From Allochromatium humboldtianum (GTDB lineage: Bacteria; Pseudomonadota; Gammaproteobacteria; Chromatiales; Chromatiaceae), in assembly GCF_013385175.1 (NCBI RefSeq), contig NZ_JABZEO010000014.1:28889-92888 (forward strand): 64,000 bases of DNA, read 5' to 3'. Each line of letters opens with the position of its first letter. Within the stretch, counting starts at the first letter, position 1. Under the pieces are notes generated by a model. The model was not told the DNA's origin, did no database searches, and saw only the letters and a list, made by a program, of their open reading frames with translations. Below, piece after piece: positions 1 through 7,458 of the stretch. Position numbers and translations under genes: made by a program.

Positions 1-1
1 T

Positions 2-1663
2 CAGGCCGAACTGGCACGGCTCAACGACTGGCTCGGGCGGCTGTGGGACGAAACCTCCAGCTATGAAGAAGACTTCCGGCAGCTCGACGACCAGGAGCAT
101 CTGATTCACGAGCAGCAGGCGGCGCTGGAGAACTTCAGTCATCTCGACATCGATCTGGGGATGCTGCGCGCCAAGACGCGCTTCCTGAACATCCATGTCG
201 GTCTGGTGCCGCGCGAGAACCTGCGCCAACTCGAAGGCGCGGTGGCGCTGGCCGGATACATCCTGCACGTCTATCTGGAGCGCGGCGACAATACCCATGT
301 GGTCATCGTCGGTCCGGCCGACGCCAAGGACGCCGGTCTCGCTTCGGTGCTCGCCGCCGCCGGGTTCCAGGCCATCCCGATCCCGGAGGGGCTCGACCGC
401 GAGCCGACCGAACTGCAACGCGACTTCGAGATGCGACTGGCGGCGATCGCCGAGGAGCGCGCTCAGCTCACCGAGACCCTGCAACGCTGGTCGGAGTGCT
501 ACCACGAGCCCTTGCGCGAGGCCCAGCGCACCCTGCGTCTGGCCGATCCGCTGGTCAGTCTGGACGAGTCGCTGCGCAGTCGCGGGTATCTGACCCATCT
601 GGCCGGCTGGGTGCCGGCGCACACCGTCGCGGCCTTACGGGAGCGTCTCGATGCCGCCCTGGCCGGAACCTATGACCTGAGCGTGCGCGACCCCTTGCCC
701 GAAGAACGCCCGCTGGTGCCCACGGTGCCGGTCAAGAGCCGGCTGCTCGCGCCCTTCGCCCTGCTGGTCAATCAATACGGCATTCCGTCCTATGGCGAGG
801 TCGACCCGACGCCGCTGTTCGCCCTGACCTTCCTGCTGATGTTCGGCAGCATGTTCGGCGACGTCGGCCAGGGCGCGGTGATCGCGCTCGCCGCCTGGAC
901 GCTGCGCGGCAAGCTCGGACGCTTCTGGCCGTTCGGACTCATGGCCGGCGGGTCATCGGTCCTGTTCGGCTTTCTCTACGGCAGTCTCTTCGGCTATGAG
1001 CACGTCCTGCCGGCGCTGTGGATGAATCCGCTCAGCGATCCGCTGCTGATGCTGCGTCTGGCGCTGATCTGGGGCGTGTTCTTCATCGTCGTCGCCTGTC
1101 TGCTGGCGATCTACAACCGCTGGGCGGTCGGGCAGTGGCGCGAGGCGCTGTTCGGACATCATGGCGTGGTCAATCTGGTGTTCTATCTGGCGCTGATCGC
1201 GGGCGGACTCGGGCTGTCGGCCGGCACCGGCGAGGGCTTCGGCACCTCCGGCGGCTTCGGCACTGTGCCCGCGCTGCTGGTGGCGGGGAGTCTGGCGGCG
1301 CTGGCCTGGCACAGTTGGCTGCATCAGCAGGCGCCCGTGGGCGAGAAGATCCTGGTGGTCGTCATCGAGACCCTGGAGACCCTGATCGGCTATGTCTCCA
1401 ACACCCTGTCGTTCCTGCGCGTGGCGGCCTTCAGTCTCAACCATGTCGCGCTCTCGATCGCCGTCTTCACCCTGGCCGACATGATGGGCGCCTTCGGCCA
1501 TGTGGTGACGGTCGTCCTGGGCAATGTCTTCGTGCTGGTGCTGGAGGGCGGCATCGTCATGATCCAGGTGATGCGCTTGCAGTATTACGAGGGCTTTTCA
1601 CGCTATTTCTCGGGGGATGGCCATGCCTTCCGGCCGATCCGGTTCGGGCGCGGACCGGCCTGA
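2..1663 (+). CDS. V/A-type ATPase subunit I (a-like membrane stator), 5' end cut off by the window
   Basis: This is the membrane stator subunit that carries the ion half-channels beside the rotating K ring. The reading frame is open from base 2, so the N-terminus lies outside the window; the first internal ATG (161) is not the true start because the sequence before it continues as a coiled-coil-like, Glu/Arg-rich stretch. The first third is soluble and helical (peripheral stalk contact). From about base 720 onward there are several hydrophobic segments typical of the C-terminal membrane half, including the conserved block around bases 1370-1450 (ETLIGYVSNTLSFLRVAAF) that contacts the ring. 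It is followed 64 bases later by subunit K, as the first visible gene of the operon. The family call is secure; the ion cannot be told from this gene. Confidence 0.93.
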   Translation, partial: QAELARLNDWLGRLWDETSSYEEDFRQLDDQEHLIHEQQAALENFSHLDIDLGMLRAKTRFLNIHVGLVPRENLRQLEGAVALAGYILHVYLERGDNTHVVIVGPADAKDAGLASVLAAAGFQAIPIPEGLDREPTELQRDFEMRLAAIAEERAQLTETLQRWSECYHEPLREAQRTLRLADPLVSLDESLRSRGYLTHLAGWVPAHTVAALRERLDAALAGTYDLSVRDPLPEERPLVPTVPVKSRLLAPFALLVNQYGIPSYGEVDPTPLFALTFLLMFGSMFGDVGQGAVIALAAWTLRGKLGRFWPFGLMAGGSSVLFGFLYGSLFGYEHVLPALWMNPLSDPLLMLRLALIWGVFFIVVACLLAIYNRWAVGQWREALFGHHGVVNLVFYLALIAGGLGLSAGTGEGFGTSGGFGTVPALLVAGSLAALAWHSWLHQQAPVGEKILVVVIETLETLIGYVSNTLSFLRVAAFSLNHVALSIAVFTLADMMGAFGHVVTVVLGNVFVLVLEGGIVMIQVMRLQYYEGFSRYFSGDGHAFRPIRFGRGPA

Positions 1664-1727
1664 TTCGGGGCCTTCGCCCGCCCACCGAACACCTTAAACC
1701 GGACTTCAAACACTAGGGGATTCGTCC

Positions 1728-2180
1728 ATGCTCTGGCTCGTCGCACTCATGTCATTCGCCATTCTCGGCCTGATCGTCGCCGGGTTCCTGCTCGACCAGC
1801 GCCCGCAGGCCGTGAGCGCCATTCGCTCCTGGTTCCGGCCGTTGCTCGGCTCACAACTGGCGGTCTTCATCGGCGCTCAGATCGCGCTGCTGGCGCTCGG
1901 CGTCAGCGATGCGCTGGCCGCGCCTGAGACCGAAGCGGCCGCCGGGGCGCTCAAGGACATGTCGGTCGGCATGGGTCTGGCCATGATCGGCGTCGGCATT
2001 CCGACCGGTCTCTCGACCATCGGCGCCGGCATCGCCGTGGGTCCGATCGGCGCGGCCTCGCTGGCGGCCATCACCGAGAAGCCCGAGAACCTCGGGCGCA
2101 CGCTGATCTATCTGGGGCTGGCCGAGGGTATCGCCATCTATGGTCTGGTCATCTCGATCCTGCTGCTCAACAAGCTCTGA
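1728..2180 (+). CDS. V/A-type ATPase subunit K (rotor proteolipid)
   Basis: This 150-residue protein forms the membrane rotor ring. Four hydrophobic segments are visible: an N-terminal helix, a second ending near ALGVSDALA, a glycine-rich helix (VGMGLAMIGVGIPTG) and a final helix carrying the ion-binding glutamate in GLAEGIAIYGLV. The glutamate is followed by Gly-Ile, not the Ser/Thr usual in Na+-binding rings, and the glycine-rich helix lacks the usual glutamine. Together these favour proton transport, which is an inference. It lies between subunits I and F on the same strand, 12 bases before the next gene. The N-terminal pair of helices lacks a carboxylate, so each protomer appears to carry one ion site. 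Confidence 0.92.
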   Translation: MLWLVALMSFAILGLIVAGFLLDQRPQAVSAIRSWFRPLLGSQLAVFIGAQIALLALGVSDALAAPETEAAAGALKDMSVGMGLAMIGVGIPTGLSTIGAGIAVGPIGAASLAAITEKPENLGRTLIYLGLAEGIAIYGLVISILLLNKL

Positions 2181-2192
2181 GCGGCGCCGACC

Positions 2193-2567
2193 ATGACCGA
2201 GCACGCGCCGGACCTGGGGCACCCGACCCGCCTGCTGTTCCTCGGCGAGGAGACGCTCGCCGACGGCTTCCGGCTGATCGGTTTCGAGACCTATCCGAAT
2301 CCGACCCCGGAGGAGGCCGATCGGCTGCTGCGCGATCTGCGCCGCGATCAGGCCAAGGCCCTGGTCATCGTCGACGACGCGCTCATGGCGCAACAGATCC
2401 CGAACCTGCATCGGGTGCGGCAGGAGGGCGGACGCATCGTGGTGATCGCCGTCCCCGCGCTCGGCGCGCAACCCCGTCTGACCAGCGAGGTCGCCCAGCG
2501 GCTGGCCTCGCTCTTTGGAACCGCGACCCTGGAGACCGCCCCGAGCGGCGAGCGAGAGTCATCGTGA
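2193..2567 (+). CDS. V/A-type ATPase subunit F
   Basis: This small (124 aa) soluble protein matches the F subunit, the central-stalk regulator that sits with subunit D at the top of the rotor. Its N-terminal half looks like the Rossmann-like fold of the family, with FLGEETLADGFRLIGF followed by a run of acidic helices and the strand ALVIVDDALM. Position supports the call: it lies between K and E, and its stop overlaps the GTG start of subunit E by four bases (GTGA), which suggests translational coupling. F proteins are poorly conserved, so the assignment rests on fold-like pattern and gene order together. Confidence 0.83.
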   Translation: MTEHAPDLGHPTRLLFLGEETLADGFRLIGFETYPNPTPEEADRLLRDLRRDQAKALVIVDDALMAQQIPNLHRVRQEGGRIVVIAVPALGAQPRLTSEVAQRLASLFGTATLETAPSGERESS

Positions 2568-3211
2568 ATCAGGTCGAAGAACTCGAACGTGCCATCCTGG
2601 CGCGCGCCGAACGGCTCGCGGGCGAGTACCGCGAGCGGGCCGTGCGCAGCCGCGACAGTATCCTGCGCGAGGCCGCCGAGCGTCTGCGTCTGCGCGAGGC
2701 GCGCGAGGAAGGCATCGCCAAGGCCCTGGCCGAGCGGACGTTCCGCCAGCGGGTGCAGGCGAGCGAACTCAAGATGCAGACCCATCTCGACCGCACGCGC
2801 TGGAATCTGGTGCTCGGCGTCGAGCGGCGGCTGGCCGAGCGGATGCGGGCCTTCATCGAGGATCAGGTCGCCTATGACGCCTGGCTGCTGAGTCTGATCG
2901 TCGAGGCGGCCGGTGTCATCGAGTCGCCCGAGATCCAGGTCGCCGCCAATGCCCATGATCAGCGTCGGCTGTTCATGAACTGGGACACGGTCGTCGCCGC
3001 CCTGCCCCATGACAAGACGGCCACGCTCGCGCCCGCGCCCGAGGCGATCGATACCCTCGGCGGCGTGCTGGTGACGAGCGCCGATGGACGCATCCGCGTC
3101 GACCACACCTTCGAGGGCCGGCTCGAACGTCTGCGCCCACGCCTCCAGCAGACCATCCTGGAGCGTCTGCTGCCCGGCGGCTTCGATACCGGCAACCTCT
3201 TCAACGGATGA
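2564..3211 (+). CDS. V/A-type ATPase subunit E (peripheral stalk)
   Basis: This 215-residue protein begins at a GTG that overlaps the subunit F stop. The N-terminal 90 residues are highly charged, with Glu/Arg heptad-like repeats, as expected for the long helix of the peripheral stalk. The C-terminal half is globular and binds the catalytic head, ending with the family-like strand GGVLVTSADGRIRVDHTFEGR and a short helix (LRPRLQQTILERLL). It sits directly before subunit A. The assignment is secure from both architecture and order. Confidence 0.9.
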   Translation: MNQVEELERAILARAERLAGEYRERAVRSRDSILREAAERLRLREAREEGIAKALAERTFRQRVQASELKMQTHLDRTRWNLVLGVERRLAERMRAFIEDQVAYDAWLLSLIVEAAGVIESPEIQVAANAHDQRRLFMNWDTVVAALPHDKTATLAPAPEAIDTLGGVLVTSADGRIRVDHTFEGRLERLRPRLQQTILERLLPGGFDTGNLFNG

Positions 3212-5058
3212 GTCAGAGCGAGACAGCGAAGATCACGACCATGAGCGAAACCAACAAGATCGGCGTCATCCGCGACATCAACGGTCCCATCGTCACCATC
3301 GAACTGCCGGGCGCGCGCAGTGGCGAGCAGGTCAAGATCGGCGAACTCGGGCTGTATGGTGAGATTCTCTCGCTCAACGGCGCACGGGCGGTGGTCCAGA
3401 CCTATGAGTCGACCGATGGGGTGCGGCCTGGGGAGCCGGTGGTGGGGCTGGGTTGGCCGCTGTCGGTCGAGTTGGGGCCGGGGTTGATGGGCGGCATCTT
3501 CGACGGCGTGCAGCGTCCGCTGACCAAGCTGGCGCTCCAGTCGGGCGACTACATCCGGCGCGGTCTGAGCGTGCCGGCGCTCGACCGTACCAAGCTCTGG
3601 GCGTTCGAGCCGAATGCGGAGCTGGAGCCTGGGGCCAAGGTCGGGCCGGGGACGGTGCTCGGGCGGGTGCAGGAGACGCTGACCATCGAGCATCGGATTC
3701 TGGCGCCGCCCGGCGTCGAGGGCGAGCTGGAGGAGATCGCGCCGGCGGGTGAGTACGACATCGAGTCGAACATTGCGCGGGTGCGCGATCATCGGGGCCT
3801 GAGTCATCGGCTCAGTCTCTATCAGCGCTGGCCGGTGCGTAAGCCGCGTCCGTATCTGAAGCGGGATGATGGTGTGTCGCCGCTGATCACGGGGCAGCGG
3901 GTGATCGATACGTTTTTCCCTCAGCTCAAGGGGGGCAAGGGTGCGGTGCCTGGGCCGTTCGGGGCGGGCAAGACTGTGGTTCAACAGCAGGTGGCGCGCT
4001 GGTCGAATGCGGATATCGTGATCTATGTCGGCTGTGGCGAGCGCGGCAATGAGCTGGTCGATGTGCTGGAGACCTTCCCGGAGCTGGATGATCCCTACTC
4101 CGGGCGCAAGCTGATGGAGCGGACGCTGCTGGTGGCGAACACGTCGAACATGCCGGTGGTGGCGCGCGAGGCGTCGGTCTATGTCGGGATCACGATGGCG
4201 GAGTATTACCGCGATATGGGTTATGACGTGGTGATGCTGGCGGATTCGACCAGTCGCTGGGCCGAGGCGTTGCGTGAAGTGTCGGGGCGGCTGGGGCAGA
4301 TGCCGGTGGAGGAAGGCTATCCGGCGTATCTGGCGTCGCGGTTGGCGGCGGTCTATGAGCGTGCGGGACGGGTGGAGACCTTTGGGGCGGGGTCGGGTTC
4401 TGTGACCTTGATTGGGGCGGTGTCGCCGCCGGGAGGGGACTTCTCGGAGCCGGTGACGAGTCATACCAAGGACATCATCGAGACGTTTTGGGCGTTGTCG
4501 AAGGAGTTGGCGGATGCGCGGCATTATCCGTCGATCGATTGGGTGACGAGCTTTTCGGGGCATGTGAAGACGGCGGCCGAGTGGTGGCACACCGAGATCG
4601 ATCCGGATTGGGAGAAGCGGCGCGGGGCGGCGTTGGCGTTGCTGGCGCGGGATGCGGAGTTGTCGCGGATCGTGAATCTGGTGGGGCCTGAGGCGTTGTC
4701 GGATGCGCAGCGGTGGGAGTTGGAGGGGGCGTCGCTGATCAAGGAAGGGGTGTTGCAGCAGAGTGCGTTAGATGAGATCGATACCTTTTGCTCGCCGGCG
4801 AAGCAGTATGCGTTGCTGGATCTGGCGATTACGATCTATAAGCGGGGGGAGGCGTTGGTCAAGTTGGGTGTGCCGGTGACTGAATTGCAGCGTCTGCCGC
4901 TGCTGGCCAAGATGCGCCGGATCAAGTCGATGTATTCGAGTGAGCAATTGGAGCAGATTCAGGCGTTTCGACAGGAGGTCGATCAGGCGATGGAGGCGAT
5001 ACGGATTGAGTATGCGAAGCAGGGGGAGCCGCAATCTTCTCTAGGGCATGCTGCTTGA
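3208..5058 (+). CDS. V/A-type ATPase catalytic subunit A
   Basis: This is the ATP-hydrolysing or ATP-forming subunit of the V1/A1 head. The Walker A motif GPFGAGKT is encoded at bases 3952-3975 and the Walker B region reads VVMLADSTSRWAEALRE. The bulge insertion typical of A subunits lies between the N-terminal barrel and the nucleotide fold. Two starts are possible: ATG 3208, overlapping the subunit E stop, or ATG 3241, where family similarity begins (MSETNKIG); the second gives 605 residues. Codon use changes inside the gene: the first 200 bases favour C-ending codons like the neighbours, whereas most of the rest favours G- and T-ending codons. An AT-rich island starts right after its stop. 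Confidence 0.96.
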   Translation: MSQSETAKITTMSETNKIGVIRDINGPIVTIELPGARSGEQVKIGELGLYGEILSLNGARAVVQTYESTDGVRPGEPVVGLGWPLSVELGPGLMGGIFDGVQRPLTKLALQSGDYIRRGLSVPALDRTKLWAFEPNAELEPGAKVGPGTVLGRVQETLTIEHRILAPPGVEGELEEIAPAGEYDIESNIARVRDHRGLSHRLSLYQRWPVRKPRPYLKRDDGVSPLITGQRVIDTFFPQLKGGKGAVPGPFGAGKTVVQQQVARWSNADIVIYVGCGERGNELVDVLETFPELDDPYSGRKLMERTLLVANTSNMPVVAREASVYVGITMAEYYRDMGYDVVMLADSTSRWAEALREVSGRLGQMPVEEGYPAYLASRLAAVYERAGRVETFGAGSGSVTLIGAVSPPGGDFSEPVTSHTKDIIETFWALSKELADARHYPSIDWVTSFSGHVKTAAEWWHTEIDPDWEKRRGAALALLARDAELSRIVNLVGPEALSDAQRWELEGASLIKEGVLQQSALDEIDTFCSPAKQYALLDLAITIYKRGEALVKLGVPVTELQRLPLLAKMRRIKSMYSSEQLEQIQAFRQEVDQAMEAIRIEYAKQGEPQSSLGHAA

Positions 5059-5131
5059 TATGGCTTTGGTTCTAAGTTATTTAGAACTGAAATTAAAAAA
5101 ATACAGTAGCATTAATGGTTTGAGGTGTTTG

Positions 5132-5305
5132 ATGCCGGTGTATAATGTTTATTGGAAAGCCATTAAACCAAATGGATCTTCTCACACTGGAGGAAAAACC
5201 GTCATAGCACACAACCCTTGGATGGCAGAAAATCAAGTTAAAGCCGAAGTACAACAAAGATGGCCTGATGCCAATGTTTTTGTTACAGACATAAAAGAGC
5301 GCTAA
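5132..5305 (+). CDS. small protein of unknown function (57 aa), first of two related tiny genes
   Basis: I do not recognise the family. The frame is open from 5048, but ATG 5132 is preferred because a GAGG ribosome site lies six bases upstream and the product then lines up end to end with the next tiny gene. Shared features are an opening Tyr-x-Val, a central Lys-Thr-Val-x-Ala, a later Val-Lys, a conserved proline and a closing Glu-Arg. The protein is soluble, with no signal peptide or membrane segment. Base composition is AT-rich, unlike the ATPase genes on either side, which points to acquired DNA. Function cannot be inferred. Confidence 0.55.
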   Translation: MPVYNVYWKAIKPNGSSHTGGKTVIAHNPWMAENQVKAEVQQRWPDANVFVTDIKER

Positions 5306-5408
5306 ACTAAATATACAGAAACTAAAAAATGGAGGATCTATATGCTTAATTAAATTAAAAATCAAATTTCCCCTATAAAAATCGACTAAAAAATTCGGAG
5401 ATTAACAC

Positions 5409-5580
5409 ATGGCAGAATATCGAGTTCGATATGAAATGAGGCAAGGCAGCAAAAGTGCTTCTGGCGAAAAAACCGTAAAAGCTGAAAGTGACACCACAGC
5501 AATTGAGATAGTCAAGGGCAAAGCGCAGTCCGAAAAGCCAGGCTATGATTTTATTTTAAAAGCCTGCGAAAGAAAATAAT
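5409..5580 (+). pseudogene. second tiny gene of the same family, interrupted by a +1 frameshift
   Basis: From ATG 5409, with GGAG eight bases upstream, the frame encodes MAEYRVRYEMRQG and continues to a TGA at 5547-5549, giving 46 residues. If one A is removed from the AAAA run at 5520-5523, the frame continues to a TAA at 5578-5580. The restored tail (GKAQSEKPGYDFILKACERK) then aligns with the tail of the 57-aa protein encoded at 5132-5305. The +1 difference is therefore either a real inactivating mutation, a slippage site in a short A run, or a sequencing error. The two proteins share roughly 30 percent identity by eye. Function is unknown. Confidence 0.5.
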
Positions 5581-5594
5581 CCATAGTTTTAAAG

Positions 5595-5624
5595 ATCCTG
5601 CCCAGAGATTTCCCTGGGCAGGAT
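5595..5624 (+). terminator. perfect 11-bp hairpin between tiny genes
   Basis: Bases 5595-5605 (ATCCTGCCCAG) pair perfectly with 5614-5624 around an 8-base loop. No T-run follows on the + strand, and the ribosome site of the next gene (AAGGAG, 5633-5638) starts eight bases later. It may be a weak terminator, an RNA-stabilising or processing hairpin, or a structure controlling translation of the downstream 75-aa gene. Confidence 0.45.
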
Positions 5625-5644
5625 AAAATCATAAGGAGACTATA

Positions 5645-5872
5645 ATGTCTGAAGAAAAAAAATCAAAATACCTGAGCATGTCCAGTGAGCTAGATGAGTT
5701 TAGCTATGCTTTTGGCGCAAAAGAAAAACTAAAATCAGGCGCTAAAATCTTTGGCAAAGGGCTTCTCAATGTTGGCATATTTGCAGCAACAGAAGTTGTA
5801 CCAGGCATGTTTAAGCAAATGCAAAAAAATGCTGAAGAAGTAAGAAAAAAGCGTGATTCAGAGAGCAGTTAA
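5645..5872 (+). CDS. small protein of unknown function (75 aa)
   Basis: I do not recognise this family. The gene has a near-perfect ribosome site (AAGGAG, six bases before the ATG), so it is probably expressed. The product is lysine- and glutamate-rich at both ends, with a moderately hydrophobic central stretch (GLLNVGIFAATEVVPGMF) that could be an amphipathic or membrane-associated helix. It sits third in a row of tiny AT-rich genes after V-ATPase subunit A and is followed by a terminator-like hairpin. Alternatives include a small effector, an immunity-type protein or a membrane-binding peptide; nothing in the sequence decides. Confidence 0.6.
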   Translation: MSEEKKSKYLSMSSELDEFSYAFGAKEKLKSGAKIFGKGLLNVGIFAATEVVPGMFKQMQKNAEEVRKKRDSESS

Positions 5873-5903
5873 AAAAGCCGGCAGCAAGTATGTTTGGTGG
5901 AAT

Positions 5904-5926
5904 AGGGGTCAAACCCCTGTTTTTTT
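5904..5926 (+). terminator. rho-independent terminator after the 75-aa gene
   Basis: AGGGGT (5904-5909) and ACCCCT (5913-5918) form a 6-bp stem with a 3-base loop, followed by a run of seven T (5920-5926). It lies 32 bases after the stop of the 75-aa gene. A similar hairpin occurs at 6527-6541. Confidence 0.6.
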
Positions 5927-6004
5927 CAACACTGCAATGAGCCTGCATCGCTTGCTGACAAAATCGACGTCGGTACTTGCTGAAGAAAATTCGAGAGCAA
6001 ATCA

Positions 6005-6271
6005 ATGCCGGTTTTGTCAGTTTTCTTTGGAATTATTGTGCGCATGTGGCACGACGATCATCCGCCGCCACACATTCATGTTGAGTATCAAGGGTTCGAG
6101 GCTTTAGTGCAAATCGATACAGGCCAGATTCTAAAAGGTAAGCTTCCGAAAAAGGTTGCATCGATCATCAGCGAATGGTGCGAAACTCATCGAAGTGAAC
6201 TGCTGGAAAATTGGAATCGTGCCCAGCGATTCGAGACGCTTGAACGTATCCAGGGGGCTGATCGTGATTAA
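6005..6271 (+). CDS. DUF4160 domain protein
   Basis: This 88-residue protein matches the DUF4160 family, usually 75-90 aa, along its whole length. The start MPVLSVFFGIIVRM, the central DH-PPHIHV-Y segment and the C-terminal helix with HRSELLENW are the family signature. DUF4160 genes are commonly paired with DUF2442 genes, and that partner follows here with an 8-base overlap. The pair is often discussed as toxin-antitoxin-like, but its biochemical role is not established. AT-rich composition and position inside the V-ATPase operon suggest horizontal acquisition. Confidence 0.85.
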   Translation: MPVLSVFFGIIVRMWHDDHPPPHIHVEYQGFEALVQIDTGQILKGKLPKKVASIISEWCETHRSELLENWNRAQRFETLERIQGADRD

Positions 6272-6515
6272 AATTCTTGAAGCAAACTATTTGGGAGACG
6301 GATGCCTGGAATTGATTTTTTCCGATGGCATGAGAGGAGTTTTTAACGTCTGGTCTTATTGCTCTAGTCGGAGCGGCCCCTTGCTCGAACCGCTCGCATC
6401 AGAAACCTATATCAAACGTTGCTTCATCGAAATGGGTGCTCTCGGATGGCCTAATGGATTGGAACTATCTCCGACACGCCTTTATGAGCTTTGCGAAATG
6501 AAAGAGGCGGCATAA
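6264..6515 (+). CDS. DUF2442 domain protein
   Basis: This 83-residue product starts at GTG 6264, eight bases inside the end of the DUF4160 gene; the open frame extends further upstream but only this start gives the family's usual length. The N-terminus (IKILEANYLGDGCLELIFSDG) and the end (GWPNGLELSPTRLYEL) carry the DUF2442 hallmarks, including the Trp-Pro-Asn-Gly-x-Glu/Asp-Leu-x-Pro motif. DUF2442 proteins are thought to act with DUF4160 partners, perhaps as the DNA-binding or neutralising half. Overlap implies translational coupling. Confidence 0.85.
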   Translation: MIKILEANYLGDGCLELIFSDGMRGVFNVWSYCSSRSGPLLEPLASETYIKRCFIEMGALGWPNGLELSPTRLYELCEMKEAA

Positions 6516-6526
6516 GGAAACAAAAC

Positions 6527-6547
6527 AGGGGTAAGACCTCTATTTTC
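6527..6547 (+). repeat. second copy of the GGGGT hairpin motif
   Basis: AGGGGT (6527-6532), a 3-base loop and ACCTCT (6536-6541) make a 6-bp stem with one G-T pair, followed by ATTTTCT. It resembles the hairpin at 5904-5926 in stem sequence, loop size and T-rich tail. The two copies bracket the DUF4160/DUF2442 pair, and this one lies 11 bases after its stop. It may act as a terminator or be a small palindromic repeat. Confidence 0.45.
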
Positions 6548-6632
6548 TACAAACCGCATCAATCGCGAAAGATGTACTTTGCAAGCTCGCCGCATCCCAC
6601 GATTCTAGTAAATATGACATGAGGAGGATGAC

Positions 6633-7109
6633 ATGGAATGGAGCCAGGTTTTGCAAGACCCTGTACTCAAAAATCTTCCATATAAAATCGAACTCAACGA
6701 GTACGGTCATATCGTCATGAGTCCGGCGTCGAATCTGCATGGTTATTTGCAATCGCGACTCGTCATGGAACTAGCAAAAAAGATCGACGACGGCGACATC
6801 CTGGTCGAGACGAGCATCCAGACATCCAAAAACGTCAAAGTAGCGGACGTGTGCTGGGCGTCATCTCAGTTCATCGAAAAATTTGGATTCGAGACGCCTT
6901 ACCCGAAAGCCCCTGAACTGTGCATCGAGGTTAGATCCCCCAGCAACACCGACAGAGAGATGAACGAGAAAATCGAACTCTATCTTGCCAAGGGCGCTCT
7001 GGAAGTGTGGATTTGCGATAGCGAAGGGTTGGTGAGGTTTTTCTGTCATGAAGGCGAAATCGCGGAATCTAGACTTGTCCCTGGATTTCCAACACATGTT
7101 CGCGTTTGA
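6633..7109 (+). CDS. Uma2-family (DUF820) predicted nuclease
   Basis: This 158-residue protein matches the Uma2/DUF820 family, which has a restriction-endonuclease-like fold. Visible hallmarks are the N-terminal GHIVMSPAS segment, the strand VKVADVCWAS with the conserved Asp, and PELCIEVRSPSN with the catalytic Glu-x-Val/Lys-like strand, followed by KIELYLAKGALEVWICD. The usual lysine after the glutamate appears as Arg here, which also occurs in the family. A good ribosome site (GAGGAGG) precedes the ATG. Family members are frequent near mobile DNA; the cellular role is not known. Confidence 0.85.
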   Translation: MEWSQVLQDPVLKNLPYKIELNEYGHIVMSPASNLHGYLQSRLVMELAKKIDDGDILVETSIQTSKNVKVADVCWASSQFIEKFGFETPYPKAPELCIEVRSPSNTDREMNEKIELYLAKGALEVWICDSEGLVRFFCHEGEIAESRLVPGFPTHVRV

Positions 7110-7161
7110 TCAGACAGAAATCACATGAATCAATTGCAATAAACTGAGCAAGCGGCGTGAT

Positions 7162-7458
7162 TCAAGATTGTTCTCGCATCCGAGAAAGCGCAATGTCGTA
7201 AATTTCATTGCGGTCACGTTTGCCGACCGCGACAACTGTCACAGTGACAACCTTATCCTCGACGGAGTAAACCAACCGATAACCGAGTCGGCGGAGTTTG
7301 ATCTTGTAGATGTTCTTGGCACCCGACAGAGCCGCCGCAGGAACATGAGGATTTTCAAGTCGTTCTTTGAGTTTTTTCTTGAATTGCTCTTTTACGGTGT
7401 GGCCTAACTTTTGCCATTCCTTGAGCGCGGACTTTTTGAATTCCAGTTCATAGGTCAT
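7162..7458 (-). CDS. RelE/ParE-family toxin
   Basis: This 98-aa protein fits the RelE superfamily (mRNA-cleaving, ribosome-dependent toxins). It starts MTYELEFKKSALKEWQKL, followed by the basic helix and the core strands IYKIKLRRLGYRLVYSV and TVTVVAVGKRDRNEIY. Length and residue pattern (basic core, conserved Arg in YRLVY, Arg-Asp near the end) match the RelE/StbE branch. It follows the antitoxin gene and overlaps its end by 11 bases, the usual order for this type of pair. The pair is on the strand opposite to the surrounding ATPase genes. Confidence 0.9.
   Translation of the reverse strand: MTYELEFKKSALKEWQKLGHTVKEQFKKKLKERLENPHVPAAALSGAKNIYKIKLRRLGYRLVYSVEDKVVTVTVVAVGKRDRNEIYDIALSRMREQS

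Noticed and set aside
2959..4590. Long open frame antisense to V-ATPase subunit A
   Set aside because: The translation is Arg/His/Pro-rich with no family pattern, and the + strand holds a clear ATPase subunit; it is a GC-driven shadow.
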